Origin: Heliopora coerulea
Lineage: Eukaryota > Cnidaria > Anthozoa > Scleralcyonacea > Helioporidae
Reading direction: 5' to 3'
Length of the DNA stretch: 64,000 nucleotides
Assembly (NCBI GenBank): GCA_030142905.1
Contig: JASJOG010000100.1
Span: 631,001 to 695,000, forward strand
Notes under the pieces: generated by a model
Told to the model about the DNA's origin: nothing
The model's database searches: none
What the model saw: only the letters and a program-made list of their open reading frames with translations
In this document: positions 1 to 11,839 of the stretch, piece after piece
How positions within the stretch are numbered: position 1 is the first letter of the stretch
Layout of the letters: each line of letters starts with the position of its first letter
Made by a program: the position numbers and the translations under genes

Positions 1-337
1 TTTTAAGTGATCAGGAGCATTACCATTTACAATTTTATACATCATATTGGCATTTGTTTGGTTTCTCCTGGATTCTAGGTTACACCAGTTTAATGAGTTA
101 AGAATGGTGGCTGACCTAATATCATAGCATGATCGAGTTATAATACGAGCAGCTCAATTTTGGAGTTTTTGAAGCTTGCTCTTTAAGACAGTGCCACAAT
201 TTCCCCATATAAGACAACAGTAATCAAAATGGGGGATATGAGTGCATTGTATACTTCGATCAAATTAGCTAATGGAAGGAGATCTCGTAATTGACGAAGC
301 ATCCTCAAACCCTTTAGAACTTTTGGAATAATTATTT
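1..337 (-). mobile_element. LINE reverse transcriptase C-terminal fragment, cut by window edge
   Basis: Read on the minus strand this gives a stretch closely similar to the C-terminal part of the larger LINE at 1473-4358: a P-H-F-D-Y-C motif, then a K-L-Q-K-L-Q-N-x-A-A-R segment with one in-frame stop (TGA where Arg is expected), then an M-M-Y-K-I-V-N-G motif. It runs off the left edge of the window and is cut on the right by a microsatellite. It is a dead copy of a related non-LTR retrotransposon. Confidence 0.75.
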
Positions 338-415
338 AAATGGATAATTATTTAGATGGATAGATGGATAGATGGATAGATGGATAGATGGATGGATGGA
401 TGGATGGATGGATGG
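338..415. repeat. GATA/GATG microsatellite
   Basis: Tandem GATA and GATG units with little interruption. It directly abuts the 3' end of the next LINE fragment, so it may be that fragment's tail. Confidence 0.9.
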
Positions 416-628
416 ATACTTTTATTTATGACACGGTGGTTCTATCAGAATTAATAATTTTACAAATGTAACTCTGGTCTACCTAGAAGCCGTGGGTTAC
501 AGAAAATAATTAAGTATATTTACAAGCTTTTTTGTATCTTTTAAAATTATTTGATTTACACCCTCAATTATTTACATTATTTACAGTTATGTAGGAAGTC
601 ATACAAGTCATCAGTGCAGAACATAGTG
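416..628 (-). mobile_element. LINE 3' untranslated fragment
   Basis: The left end carries the 3'-terminal motif shared with the fragments at 743 and 950 (ACGGTGGTTCTATCAG on the plus strand) followed by the CTGGTCTACCTAGAAGCC block. No coding sequence is left, so the copy is strongly 5'-truncated. Confidence 0.65.
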
Positions 629-742
629 GATAGATAGAATAGAATAGAATAGAATAGAATAGAAAGAATAGAATAGAATAGAATAGAATAGAATAGAATA
701 GAATAGAATAGAATAGAATAGAATAGAATAGAATAGAATAGA
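629..742. repeat. AGAAT pentanucleotide microsatellite
   Basis: About 20 copies of a five-base unit AGAAT with one slip. It leads straight into another LINE 3' terminus. Confidence 0.95.
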
Positions 743-772
743 ATATTTATTTAGCCACGGTGGTTCTATCAG
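743..772 (-). mobile_element. Very short LINE 3' terminal fragment
   Basis: About 30 bases matching the LINE 3' terminus (ATTTATTTAGCCACGGTGG on the plus strand), with microsatellite on both sides. It is either a heavily truncated insertion or a remnant copied with the repeat. Confidence 0.6.
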
Positions 773-949
773 ATGGATAGATCGATAAGATGGATAGATC
801 GATAAGATGGACAGATCGATAGATCGATAAGATGGACAGATCGATAGATGGATAGATGGACAGATGGATAGATGGATAGATGGATAGATGGATAGATGGA
901 TAGATGGATAGATGGATAGATGGATAGATGGATAGATGGATAGATGGAT
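773..949. repeat. GATA/GATG/GATC microsatellite
   Basis: Tandem GATGGATA units with GATCGATA variants, ending where the next LINE 3' end starts. Confidence 0.9.
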
Positions 950-1233
950 AGAATATTTATTTAACCACGGTGGTTTTATCAGACTTAAAAATTACAAGTG
1001 CATGAAATCCTTAAGTCTGGTCTACCTAGAAGCCATGTAACCCTAAGAAGCTATATTTACAAAACTTAATAGTTTTACGCATTTACAGAATGAACATTAT
1101 ATTACATTGAAGAGCTTTAAATGTTGTCAATGCAGAAATTATGGGTTTTGATTTTTTGTTTAAATTTTTGCAAACTTTTCTCCTCCTTCAGAGAGTTTGG
1201 TAATGAGTTCCAAAGAATTGGACCAGACACTGA
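950..1233 (-). mobile_element. 5'-truncated LINE copy, RT C-terminus plus 3' UTR
   Basis: On the minus strand the right part encodes the typical C-terminal tail of LINE reverse transcriptase (G-P-I-L-W-N-S-L-P followed by a K-F-K-Q-K-I-K segment) ending in TAA. It is followed by a 3' UTR and the shared terminal hairpin motif AACCAC-G-GTGGTT. The 5' break falls on the microsatellite at 1234. Confidence 0.8.
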
Positions 1234-1237
1234 TAGA

Positions 1238-1281
<44 letters not shown>

Positions 1282-1353
1282 TAAATAGATAGATAGATAG
1301 ATAGATAGATGGATGGATGGATGGATGGATGGATGGATGGATGGATGGATGGA
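1234..1353. repeat. GATA/GACA/GATG microsatellite
   Basis: Tandem GATA, GACA and GATG blocks directly preceding (plus-strand sense) the 3' end of the large LINE. Confidence 0.95.
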
Positions 1354-1472
1354 TTGATTGAAAACTTTATTTAACTACGGTTGTTACATCAATTTTAACA
1401 ATTGGTCTTCCTGTAAGCCGTGAAAAGAAATAAATATCTAATATATACACATATATAAACACAAAAAATAAT

Positions 1473-4358
1473 TTACATATATTTTTCGCTCATTAATTGA
1501 TGCAGATTACAAAATTTCAGTTTGTTCTTAAATACATTGATAGAAGTTATGCATTTTAATTCGTTCGGTAACAAGTTCCAGAGTTTGGCACCAGTGAAAG
1601 CAAAACTACTTCTATAATAATCGGTCTTACAGACAGAAAGGTCAAAATTTAATGCCGATTGTCTTAAACAATAAAACGTTGAGCCGGCATTTTGACAAAA
1701 AATCTCTTGCAAGTACCCTGGTGTCAAACCATTCACAATCTTGAACATCATCAAAGCTTTCTGTTCAAGCCTGCGTTGGTATAAGTTTGACCAACCAAGT
1801 TTTTTTAATGTTTCATCGCTGAAATGTGTCAAACAAGTGTCCCCTGTTATAACACGGGCAGCTCTATTCTGTAGCCGTTGCAATTTCTTACTTAATTCAG
1901 ATCCAATGCCATCCCACACAATACTACAATAATCAAAGTATGGCATTATTATCGACTGATATATTTTACATAAATTTTCTATGTTTAAATATTTACTAGC
2001 CTTTTTTAATATGGCAATAGAAGTTACAACCTTTTGAATAATACTATTAATATGAAGCTCCCATGTTAAGTGACAATCAATTGTCACGCCAAGACATTTG
2101 GTTTGGTAAACCCTACGAAGGAATACACCATTTATAGACAAATTTGATATATCGTCAACTATTGTAGCAATACGTTGACGAGAACCTATGATCATATATT
2201 CAGTTTTCAGTATATTCAAAGTGAGTTTATTTGCTAAAAGCCACGTAGTAACGCACTTCAGGTCATGGTTCATCTCTTTCTGTAAATCATTTAGGTCACA
2301 TGATCAAAAAGTAAAATTCGTATCATCTGCATACATTCTTCCCCGACCGTATATTAAACATGTAGTAAGGTCATTGATATAAATAAGAAAGAGGAGTGGA
2401 CCTAAAATCGACCCTTGAGGAACTCCACAGTGAATTCTCACACTGTCAGAATACACACCGTTAACAAAGCAACGTTGTGATCTGTTTGACAGATATGAAT
2501 GAAACTACTGTAGGGTTGAGTGCGAAAATCCAAAATATTTCAATTTAGTCATTAGTACAGAGTGATCGACTGTATCAAAGGCTTTTTTAAAATCCAAAAA
2601 AATGACACCGCTGACCATTCCTCTATCAATATTGAAACACCAATCATTAGTCAAATCTAAAAGCGCTGTAACCGTGGAATGAAGTGATCTAAATCCAGAT
2701 TGTTTAGAGTTGAGTAATTTATACCTTGTAAGGTACAAATAAAGCTGATTATAAATTTGTTTCTCAAACAGGCGAGCTATAGTTGAAATCACCGATATTG
2801 GTCGATAATTGTTTAGATCAGCTTTATCACCAGACTTAAATATTGGTACTACTCTGGCAGTCTTCCATTCAACGGGAAAAATATTAGATTCAGTAGACTT
2901 ATTGAATAATTTAGCTAAGTCTTCATAAATTATATTAGCTGATATCTTAATTATTTTATTAGAGATACAATCAAGGCCAGTGGCTTTCATAGTATTTACA
3001 TTTAATATAAGATTCAGCAGATCCTTGGGCGAAATTCTTTCCAGCTGAAAAGTACTCTTGCAACGAGATAAATAATTATCAGGTTTTACAGATGGAACTT
3101 GTCGGTCTGTAGCCAAATTTAGGCCAACAGTTGCAAAATGTTTATTAAACTGGTTGGCTATTTTTAAAGGATCCGTAATTTTAATCGATGAGCTGTTCAC
3201 AATTTCGTGTATCTCCGTTATATCAGATTTTTTCCCAATTAAATCATTCAATGTTTTCCACGTTTTACGTGGATTTTTAATATTTTTTTCAATAGAGTCT
3301 TGAAAGAATTTGGCTTTAGTTTGGTGCCCAAACTTGTTAACCTGGTTGCGATTTTTCTTATACGCAATCCAATCCTCATTATTACCAGTTAGGCATGCTT
3401 TTCTTTTTAAAACATCTCTCGAATACATCTGTTGCTTGACTGCGGAAGAAATCCACGCAGCAGGTTTGTTTCTTGACCGTATTGTCCGCATTGGAGCGTG
3501 TTTATCCACTATTCCAATAAAAATAGTTCTCCAGGAAGACCAGGCCATATTAACATCGTCGATCTCGTCGAGATCCGGCCAATTGGCCGTAGACAAATCT
3601 TGGAGAAATTTTTCTTTAACAAACCGTTTAAACGATCTAGTTGTTATAAACTTTGGCTGCTTACGTGGAATTCCAATTTTACGGATAGCATAAATTAAAC
3701 AGTGATCACTAATCGATAGTGGATAAACACCGGATTTTATAATACGGTCATTATTGTTAGTAATAAAAAGATCAATTAATGATTTAGAGGTGCTGGTAAT
3801 TCTTGTTGGTTCCGTTATTAATTGACGGAACTGAGAAACGTCCAAGAGATTATTTAAACAATTAGTATGAGCCTCAAGGGTATTTGACATAAAATTACAA
3901 TTTAAATCTCCCAAAATGTAAATCTCTTCAAACTGATGATCCGCTTGCTGAATAATTTGATCAAGATTATCAAAACAAGCGACCGAAGTTTTAGGTGGTC
4001 TATTCCAATTTATAACAATGAACGGTTTAGAGTTTGGTTTCCTTATTTCCAAAGTAATAATCTCTAGTACCTGGTCACAGAGGTCGTTTCGTATAGTGTA
4101 ATTAATTGAACTTCGTACATAAAAACAAACCCCTCCACCAGATTTATTTCTATCATTTCGTATGATATCATATCCTGGTGTTGTTATTAGACTATCAGGA
4201 ATGTTTGCATCAAGTTTAGTTTCATTTATAGCTAAAATATCTACCGGTTGTTTGCACATAATAATATTCAACTCTTCAAAATGTGTTAAAAGTCCATTTA
4301 TATTAAGTAGAGCCATTTTAAACCCACGAGATTGAGATAATATATCGTGCAATGGCAT
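1473..4358 (-). pseudogene. LINE ORF2: endonuclease and reverse transcriptase, two nonsense codons
   Basis: One continuous minus-strand frame of 962 codons interrupted only by TAG at 2505-2507 (where Trp is usual in the W-F-x-S-Y-L motif) and TGA at 2304-2306. N-terminal AP-endonuclease motifs: L-N-I-N-G, N-E-T-K-L-D, G-D-L-N-C-N and S-D-H. Reverse transcriptase motifs follow: N-N-Y-R-P-I-S, S-G-F-R, F-L-D-F-K-K-A-F-D and the catalytic Y-A-D-D at about 2322-2333, which lies between the two stops. The C-terminus ends with the usual A-K-L-W-N-L-L-P-N-E-L-K segment. The protein would nick target DNA and copy the element RNA into it. The copy is dead in cis because of the stops. ORF1 and ORF2 are in the same frame, separated by stops at 4359-4412. 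Confidence 0.9.
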
Positions 4359-4409
4359 TTGGCTATTAGCTATTTCGGAAACTGAATTTGAATCTGCATC
4401 AATTATTTT

Positions 4410-5726
4410 TCATTTCCCATCAATATAATTTCTAAAATTACAAGCAATATTGTAGATGCCTTTACGATTAAAGTGGAGTCCACTTTTATTAAGGCAGTCC
4501 CTACCAACATTATCATTTAGGATAAAATCAAAACCGTGTATAGAACAGGCCGATTTCACCACTTTGTTAGTTTGAGCTACATGTTTCGGCAATGACTGGC
4601 CATCACTGCGAGTCAAAATGGAAGAAATAGCGACTGAACCGGTTGGATTAATGGTCTTGATATTCTTAGCGAGTTGGATAATTTTATCAGCTATTTGCTT
4701 TGGTTCATCTTTAACCAAATTATTCGTACCAACGTGAATAATTATTTTGCTCGGCTTCATTCTGATAAATGGTTTGCTAAAATCAACCATATCTTCAACC
4801 GTTGCTCCGGGAAATGAATAAGATTTAACACTGACCTGGTTTTGGCGAGATAACAAGTTACCTTTAATCGGTTTCGTAATAGAATCACCAAGGACAATGA
4901 CATCTTGCTTGACCGATGTAAAATTAGTCTTGCTGCCAACAACATTACCAGATTTTTCATTAGATTGCTTTTTTCCCTAAACCGTCTGCCAGCCAAATTC
5001 CTTGTTGGTAGAATCATTCAAATCAACATTAGTATCTTGGTTAAATTTAAGCGCTTTATCCTCACTTACTAGTCTCAGAGCTGTGAGAAGACTATCGCGC
5101 TCTTCTTCCAGGCGTGTGATCTTGTCGAGTAAGTCTTGATATGTGGGAATTTTTCCAGCAGCATTAGACTTTAACCCCGTCTCAAATTCAATGAATTTTT
5201 GCTTTAGTTCGTTAATTTTTACTGTGTTTTTCATGCAACATCCACAAACATTAGCAGCTTGGCAAGGCATGTCAACAGTATTGGACTTCATGCTTTCGCC
5301 TTCGCCTTCAATCTCGCTCGGCGCCACATACACTATGTCATCTTCAACGTCACACAGAAAATTTTCATCAACGACTTGTTGTACTGAATCAGAAACAAGT
5401 TCTTCAATATGTCTTTTAATTCGTTCATTATTGGGACCTTGTACGACCAGCGTTCTTGTACCTGGATAAAAACAAAGCGTGGCACTTGGCGACTTCAAAA
5501 TATGAGAGCCGCCATTATTAATTGTATAGGACCATTTTCCAGATAAATTTAATTTCGTTTCAACGAACGATTTGAGGTCCTCAAGCACGCCATTCCACTT
5601 AATTTGTTTCTTTGAACCATTAAGTTGCACAGTCATAGGATAAACTTCTTTGTCGTTTGATTTTGAGGTCATTGACCTCTCAGATGTATCATCTCCTTTC
5701 TGCCATCCAAGCTCACACCAGAACAA
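4410..5726 (-). pseudogene. LINE ORF1 with C-terminal SGNH esterase-like domain, one nonsense codon
   Basis: A single minus-strand frame of about 439 codons broken by one TAG at 4977-4979. The N-terminal half is basic and is followed by a C-G-C-C motif and a predicted coiled coil (about 5060-5240). After the stop the frame continues into an SGNH-hydrolase fold: block I V-L-G-D-S-I (about 4884-4901), block II S-F-P-G-A-T, block III H-V-G-T-N-N, block V S-G-L-H-F-N. All four family residues (Ser, Gly, Asn, His) are present. In related LINEs this ORF binds RNA or membranes. Its esterase role is not settled. The start at 5726 is the furthest upstream in-frame start and may be too far 5'. Confidence 0.8.
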
Positions 5727-5994
5727 CTTGCCTCCCCATTTCTTTTGAAGACTTTTCCATTATGTCCTATTGCAATTCCGCTTCGGATTTGTTAATTAAG
5801 GAAAGTCTTCTTATTTCTAAATTTAAGCCCGAACTTAATGAAACTATCTGCTCTGTTCCCCTTGCCTTATTTTGATTTATATCTCTTTTCTCATTGCTGT
5901 TTCCCGTTCTCACACCTTCCTCTTTTCTCGTTGGCTTTGTGTTATCCTATACCTTGTAAATATAATCAAATATGCGAACTCTCTGTATTCATTC

Positions 5995-6036
5995 CTACTC
6001 TGGGGATGTCGCACGACTAGCGACAAAACGTCAGTT
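5995..6036 (+). ncRNA. Hammerhead-ribozyme-like motif, degenerate
   Basis: Order: CUGGGGA (consensus CUGANGA, one change), one unpaired U, stem II GUCGC/GCGAC with a 7-base loop, AAAAC (GAAAC expected), GUC, with ACU/AGU able to form stem I. Two core changes make activity unlikely. Confidence 0.4.
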
Positions 6037-6110
6037 AAATATGTTTTTAATCCACGTCTCTTTCCCTGGAAAATTCTAAGCTGGGCTCTTATTTTCATTT
6101 TACGACTTTT
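5995..6110 (+). mobile_element. Penelope-like element 3' tail (family shared with 18.99-19.10 kb)
   Basis: A hammerhead-like motif is followed after about 55 bases by the motif CTGGGCTCTTATTTTCAT. The same order and spacing is seen at 18991-19097, and the tail motif alone at 39036-39052. No coding sequence is attached. Confidence 0.45.
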
Positions 6111-6847
6111 CAAAGAGATGTATGAAAATTACGGATGGCGGAAAATTCATAGTAATTCAGAGCGTCGTTGCTGAACTCATCCAGGCGCTTTCTTGTCATC
6201 CTAGGAAACGGATTCAGTCATCAAGTTATTATAAAACACGCCAAAAATCCCAGGCTTTCACCATGCAAACCAGCGTGGTACGCACGCATGCACATAGCTT
6301 TGATTGGTACTTTGTGGTGCTTTCCTTGGGTAATTTTAATAGGGGACTGGTAGCTAACTTTGGCTAGATACGCCTGCGTAGATAGTGATTTTGTCTACAT
6401 TTCATTATTCTATCATGACAGCACCGTACACGTCAATGCAGATATTGTAATTTTTGATGTTTGTACCTGTGAATTTCTCGGTGAAAAAGATTGGTAAACG
6501 AACCAAATAAAGTTAGTGAAACAAAATATCTCATTTTTGAAAGCTTTAACAGCATAGAACTTTCAAAAATCCACTGATGTTATGGCAAAAAATTAAACTT
6601 GGTAACCTTTTGCCATTTTTTCCAAAGTTGTTCTTCTGTGAAGTATCTATCTCAATTAGAATTTTCAGGAAAATTTAGACAAAAAAACCCCCGATAAGAA
6701 TGTGTTTCCATTGTAACAATCATGATATCACGCTATTGTTCTAGCCTTTTTGTCACCAAGGTAACATTAATCAAGTGCACTAGTTAACAAATATTGTGTG
6801 TTGATGTTTCTTCTACCTTGGATATAGTCTGCACGGAATATATATCT

Positions 6848-6907
6848 ATATCTATCTATCTATCTACCTACCTACCTACCTACCTACCTACCTACCTACC
6901 TACCTAC

Positions 6908-6970
<63 letters not shown>
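6848..6970. repeat. ATCT/ACCT/AT microsatellite
   Basis: Tandem ATCT, then ACCT, then ATCT, then a pure AT run. The short ORF across it is a repeat artefact. Confidence 0.95.
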
Positions 6971-6971
<1 letters not shown>

Positions 6972-7689
6972 TGTAACAATGAAAGTACTTGTAAATGAAA
7001 CCTTTTTATAGAATAAGTTTCCTATTACGCCCGTAGTGATTGATCAGATACCGTGTTAATATCAGGCTACGCAAACACGGTTATGACATCACAAGCACTG
7101 TTTGATGGTTGAATTTGTTCTTGGCGCGATTGACAAGCAGTGATTGGTTTATTGACACCGGAATTTGTTTTTGCCGCGAATGGGAAACTCTGATTGGTAT
7201 ACGAACTAATAAGGAGAACCTAGCTTTGATATTGAGAATAAAGTTCGTTACTCACAGTTATTATGGCTTATTTCTTTGCTATTTTATAAAAGAAATACAA
7301 ATTTTGCCGTATTTATATAGCCTGCTTTAAATACTAGGAGAAGTTGATAGAATTCTAAAGCGGCTGTGTAAACCCTCGACCTTCGGTCTTGGACGTGCAC
7401 AGCAGCTTTCGAGTTCTCCCAACCTCTCCTCGCGTTTGCATCAGGTTATATAAATACGAGAAAACAGTTTTTATTTCTCAAATAATAACAGCAGGTAAAA
7501 ATGGAAGCGGTAGGAGTCACCTTAAGTTCCAAATAGTCGACAAAATATATTATTTTATATTCCATAAATTTAACTTAATAAACGTATAATGGTCTTTGAA
7601 TTTATCACAGTTTAGGAGTCTGCAATCTGATTTGATCTAATCTGATCTGTATTTCTGGACACTGATTGGTCGAGTGTCTTTGACCATTT

Positions 7690-7855
7690 TCTAACAGACA
7701 ATTAATTGACAGGGGGCTATCGAATATAGTTGCCCCAAAAGAACAAAGCAATCCGAACCATTTGGAATATAATGAGCGTTATATTCCACATGGCTCGGTT
7801 TCCTTTGTTCAATTGGGGTGAATATATTCAGTAGCCCCTGTCAACTAACTGGCTA
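7690..7855. mobile_element. Fold-back (MITE-like) element
   Basis: Imperfect palindrome with arms of about 75 bases centred near 7775. The left arm starts TTAATTGACAGGGG and the right arm ends CCCCTGTCAACTAA, with matching TGGAATATAA / TTATATTCCA near the centre. There is no coding content. Confidence 0.65.
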
Positions 7856-10199
7856 AAAGGCTGGTAGTACTTTCTGTCAGTAAACGGGAAATGCAGGGCC
7901 ATAAACAATGAAGGAAAACAATGGTATAATAATCAATTCATATTCCTCACTAATATTCCCCTCTGATGTTCTCCCAAATATTCCACAGTATACATTCCGC
8001 GCGCCACTTCTTATCCTCCTTCTAATTTAAAAAAAAAAAAGAGAACACCAAATGCACTTTAATAATACGCATTTTAACAAGTCAAACACGTGGAAAACAT
8101 CTTACATTTTAAATTCAACTGAGCAGTGGCTTATATTGAAAGCACATGACTTATCTTGGGAAACGCTATGGTCTACCTTAAATTCCTTTGTGGCTGGCCA
8201 TTCATGATGCAGTCCTTGCTTCTTTGTAAAACGTCTGAAACAGACTCTATCTTTTCAACTTACCCTTTCGTAGGTATGAACAGAACTTGTATACTTATGA
8301 CCTGTTCAGCCGGATTTGATTCGACACTAATTCTGTGTTCAAAAAATCTCGTCCGACTCACCACTCATGTTTACAAAGTTCTAGCATATTAAACTAACCA
8401 AACTAATCACTTTGCAATTTAGATATGTCTCTTCAAAATCCCATTACGGATATTCTTACCCCTATTTTATTATTTCAACGCTTTAGATACGCATTTCGAA
8501 AGATCCTCAAAACAAAAGCATTTCGTTCATGCATGTGGAATATTAGTAAGTTATTGTGAGGCCCCACCGGGATAAGCGATTCATTCTCCTCGGGTTGCGC
8601 AGTCAGTGAATAAATCGCATATCCCCTCGTTTCCTCAAAGGAACCAGTATTTGTGATACACACACAGATAAGCTTTGGTCTCGTGGAGATGACCAGGGCA
8701 GGTCTTTGGTTATTTTGATAACTTAGTAGTTAGGAGACGGCTTCTCCCATTGTTCTTTTGATGTGTTCCATTACCGAATTACCTTGGGGCCTTATGGAAC
8801 TTAAAATAAGTGTTGATTTCCATTCTCGTTTCAAAATTCCCATATATCCTCACCACGTTTTGCAAACGAGGTTCTTTCTCGGAAAGTAGGCGTTTTGCTG
8901 TTCCATGCTGGAACATCAAACTCTTAGTATACTGCAATTTCTTCAATCTGCTGGCGACGGCTTACATTTCAGTAAACTTTGTAGTGAGGTCCTTCAGTAC
9001 CTGGACTTTGTTGTACCTACATTTTTACTTGAAGTAACTAGACCTTAATATCAGTTCCGACCCATTGAAATGGCCTTCTTTCTTTTGGTCTTGAATGTAT
9101 TGAGGCTTTTCGACGAAGATAAATCTGCACAATAATTGGATGGCATTGTTCTTCACTTCATCCCTATTCATGGTCGTCCACCAAAATCGACGATCGAACA
9201 ATCCTGTCCACAGCTTTTCCTTCCCTGAAGATTTGTTTTATCGTGAACCAGAGAAAATTGTCTGGGAATCCATGTTCCTGACAGCAACGGTAGACCATGC
9301 TTCTGATCGACGAATCTCTCTACATTTATACGCAAGGATATATATGCTGTGGTAAATGAGTAATTTGTGATTCTTTAAAGTAATCGACGTTCACAAAAAT
9401 GTTGCACTCCATTGGTTGTGGTCGCGTTAGTTCAATCGTGGGCCAAATAACTGCCGCTGTGCAGTTGTCACTAAACGTCAGCAATCACACTGTTGTATCC
9501 CTTGACTAGCTAATTGCCAGTGGGCTTCAAATTCAGAGGTATCTCGTAGCATGGTGGCAAGTCTTCCAAAACCGAAGGGCTCTAACTCTTTTACCTAAGC
9601 GTTTTCAACAGAGGATTCGATGGTCCGTGCGAAGACGAAACTCATTTCCGAATGGGAAATGTGGCGACAATGTTTCAGAGTGTTACAAATTACGAATACT
9701 TTGCTGTAATACGTTTCGTAAGTTCTTTCTTGTTTGATCAACGCTTCTTCTATATCACCAGTAGCAAATCCAGAATTTCAGAAAGTCAAAATTTTCTGTT
9801 AACCTGATGGAGATATCTTCCTTTAAGTCAGTTTTCCACTTGCAAATAAATTCACACAAATCAACATTTCTTTGTAAAAGTTGAATGGGTTTCTCATTAG
9901 TTATAGTCGACAGCCCATGACACAAAAGAAAAATTAGATTCGTGCGAATTTATTCGCAAGTGGAAAATCGGTTTTAAGGACTCCATTTTTGATTTAAAGA
10001 TCCCAATAATGCTCCAAAAATTCATTTGCTAGCCGAAGGATTGTCAAAGAACCCAGATATTCTTGGTAAAGAAATTCCATATTTTGTTAGGGTAAAGATT
10101 GCAAACTCTAGGACTCCTATTAGTGATGTAAACTGCTCTCCCAGCCCTCTTCAACTGGAAGTAAAATTAGTCAGACTTTCAAGATAAGTCGCATAATGC
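7856..10199. other. No gene recognised
   Basis: ORFs of 60-78 codons on both strands have no recognisable motifs. Parts of 8.5-9.4 kb could be a decayed retroelement, but I could not match any domain. Confidence 0.4.
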
Positions 10200-10394
10200 T
10201 CCTTTCTTTCTCAATACACTAAAACTTTATTTTATTAAAATGTTTTTATTTAATAAGTTCTTAGATTTATAGATTAATTTATTGCTCTAATTTATAGATT
10301 AATTTATTGCTATAATGATGAAATTTGTATGATCTTATCCATTTCAAAGCTGTAATAGATCACCGAAAAGCCCTTCACGGGAGTGACTAATAAA

Positions 10395-10429
<35 letters not shown>

Positions 10430-10430
10430 A
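10200..10430 (+). mobile_element. Probable LINE 3' end with TAC microsatellite tail
   Basis: The sequence AGCCCTTCACGGGAGTGACT is followed by AATAAATAC and then about 11 tandem three-base units (10395-10429), the arrangement of a LINE 3' UTR with a simple-repeat tail. A 25-base direct duplication (TTTATAGATTAATTTATTGC) lies just upstream. No coding sequence is left. Confidence 0.4.
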
Positions 10431-11427
10431 AAAAATCATTAATAGAGCGGATTTTGTAGCATTTTTGTTGCTGTGGTCTTTATCACAGCATCATGCTTAA
10501 CCTCTTTCAACGCATGCCTAAAATGTGACTTTACAAACTAAAGTTTATTTCATGCATTCTATATTTTTGCCCAAAACCCAACCTAAAATTTATTTTGTTG
10601 TTAATGTCCTAGCCACGTTACCTTGAAGACTAAGTAGAAAAAATTACGTTCATGCCATTTACTAAAAGAGTTGTCGTAAATAAAAAGTTAAGATCCAGTT
10701 TTACCGACAAAATGCAACCTGGACTTCCATTAGTTTATTTTCATACAATCATTAACAAATTAAACTGGAACAGTTTAAAAACCTTCTATGGGCACAACCA
10801 GAAATTTCGAAGGGCAGGGGTCAAATGGTAGTATCAAGGCACCGTCGCGGTGATTTTGATCATTTAGAGTGTAGTAGATCTACGTGGTTTTGGAAAATGA
10901 GGCAAAAAGCTGTTACCAACAGGGCACAAATAAGATCTCCCCCCCCAAAAGGGCAGGGGTCGCAACCCCCAACCCTCCTCTAGTTGCGCTTCCGACCTTC
11001 CTTGTAATCTCATGAAAGGTGAGGATGACGAAATGAATCCCTGCTCCCCTTCTTAATGCTGTTTCCATGTGCAGGATGACTATAGCTAGCGATTCGGAAG
11101 AGAAGCTGCGAATACCCTTTTCTTAGAGTACAGCATTTATAAGTGGGTGGGGCGGATAGTGACTTGCATATCCATTTTGTTCCAACCAATTTGTCAAAGA
11201 TTGAATTCTCCATTCTTTAGCGCCAGCTGTGGTGGAAATGGTAGGTATTGGAAATGGTAGGTACCTCCCGAGTAAATTTTTGTTCCCCCGGAAACTCGTA
11301 ATGAAACTGTATTTTTATGTTTATATTAAATTATATTTACAAATCGTAGAGATTTGTAAATTTTAATCATACATGCATGTATGGAAACCTCATTTTGAAT
11401 AAAAAAGAGGGGATATTATGGCGGAAC
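10431..11427. other. No gene recognised
   Basis: AT-rich non-coding sequence. One minus ORF of 67 codons at 11010-11213 has no recognisable domain. Confidence 0.4.
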
Positions 11428-11835
11428 CCCGTTGCTATGGCCACCATTGGAGCATAAAAGTCTGGCCATATTAACGGGATAGGATCAAATTTTGTAACTG
11501 GTCTCATTCAAATGAATTGCATGTACTAACAATAAATCCGACTTAAAACGAACTATCGGTGCATATCTAGAGCGCAAAAGAAATGTATTGTAGCCAAACT
11601 AGGATAAACAAAACTGGCTTTTGTAAGAATTCAATTGACAAAGAAAATTTATAGGGGGATTGCGTGTCGTGATTTTTAAAAGTGGCAGTTGACCGTATTA
11701 ACGAGGTGGCCGGCTTAATGAGATTACTTGATGAGAAAATTGCTGAGCGTTTGTTGGGAGCAAAAAAAATGTGACCGTACAAACGAGGTGACCGTAAAAA
11801 TAGAGTGGACGTAAGGCGAGGTTTTATTGTATTAT
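11428..11835. mobile_element. Non-autonomous pogo/Tigger-like remnant
   Basis: The left part reads GGAACCCCGTTGCTATGGCC and later GGCCATATTAACGGGA. The right part has GACCGTATTAACGAGGTGGC and ends in a run whose reverse complement starts AATAAAACCTCGCCTTACG. Repeated 'GGCCGTATTAACGAGG'-type units facing inward from a GGAACC/AAACCTC terminus are typical of pogo-like inverted repeats. No transposase remains. Confidence 0.45.
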
Positions 11836-11839
11836 ACTG

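Larger units (their letters stand above)
1354..5760 (-). mobile_element. Near full-length non-LTR retrotransposon (CR1/L2-like)
   Basis: Minus-strand LINE with the order ORF1 (coiled coil plus SGNH esterase-like domain), ORF2 (APE-type endonuclease plus reverse transcriptase), 3' UTR, microsatellite tail. The esterase-bearing ORF1 is known from CR1/L2-group elements, hence the clade suggestion. Only three premature stop codons were seen (4977, 2505, 2304), all in otherwise continuous frames, so the insertion is fairly young. The 5' end is set by the start of ORF1 homology and is approximate. Confidence 0.85.
5761..6839. other. No gene seen; contains a Penelope-like tail
   Basis: Several short ORFs occur but none shows a recognisable domain. 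The only interpretable element is the hammerhead-like core and tail at 5995-6110. Confidence 0.5.

Noticed and set aside
3310..3693. 127-codon plus-strand ORF
   Set aside because: Antisense to the LINE endonuclease/RT frame, which carries clear motifs.
6794..6976. Short ORF rich in Tyr, Leu, Pro, Thr and Ile
   Set aside because: It translates a microsatellite.
8475..9360. Retroviral-type integrase remnant
   Set aside because: Some minus-strand phrases looked suggestive but no catalytic or zinc-binding motif could be found.
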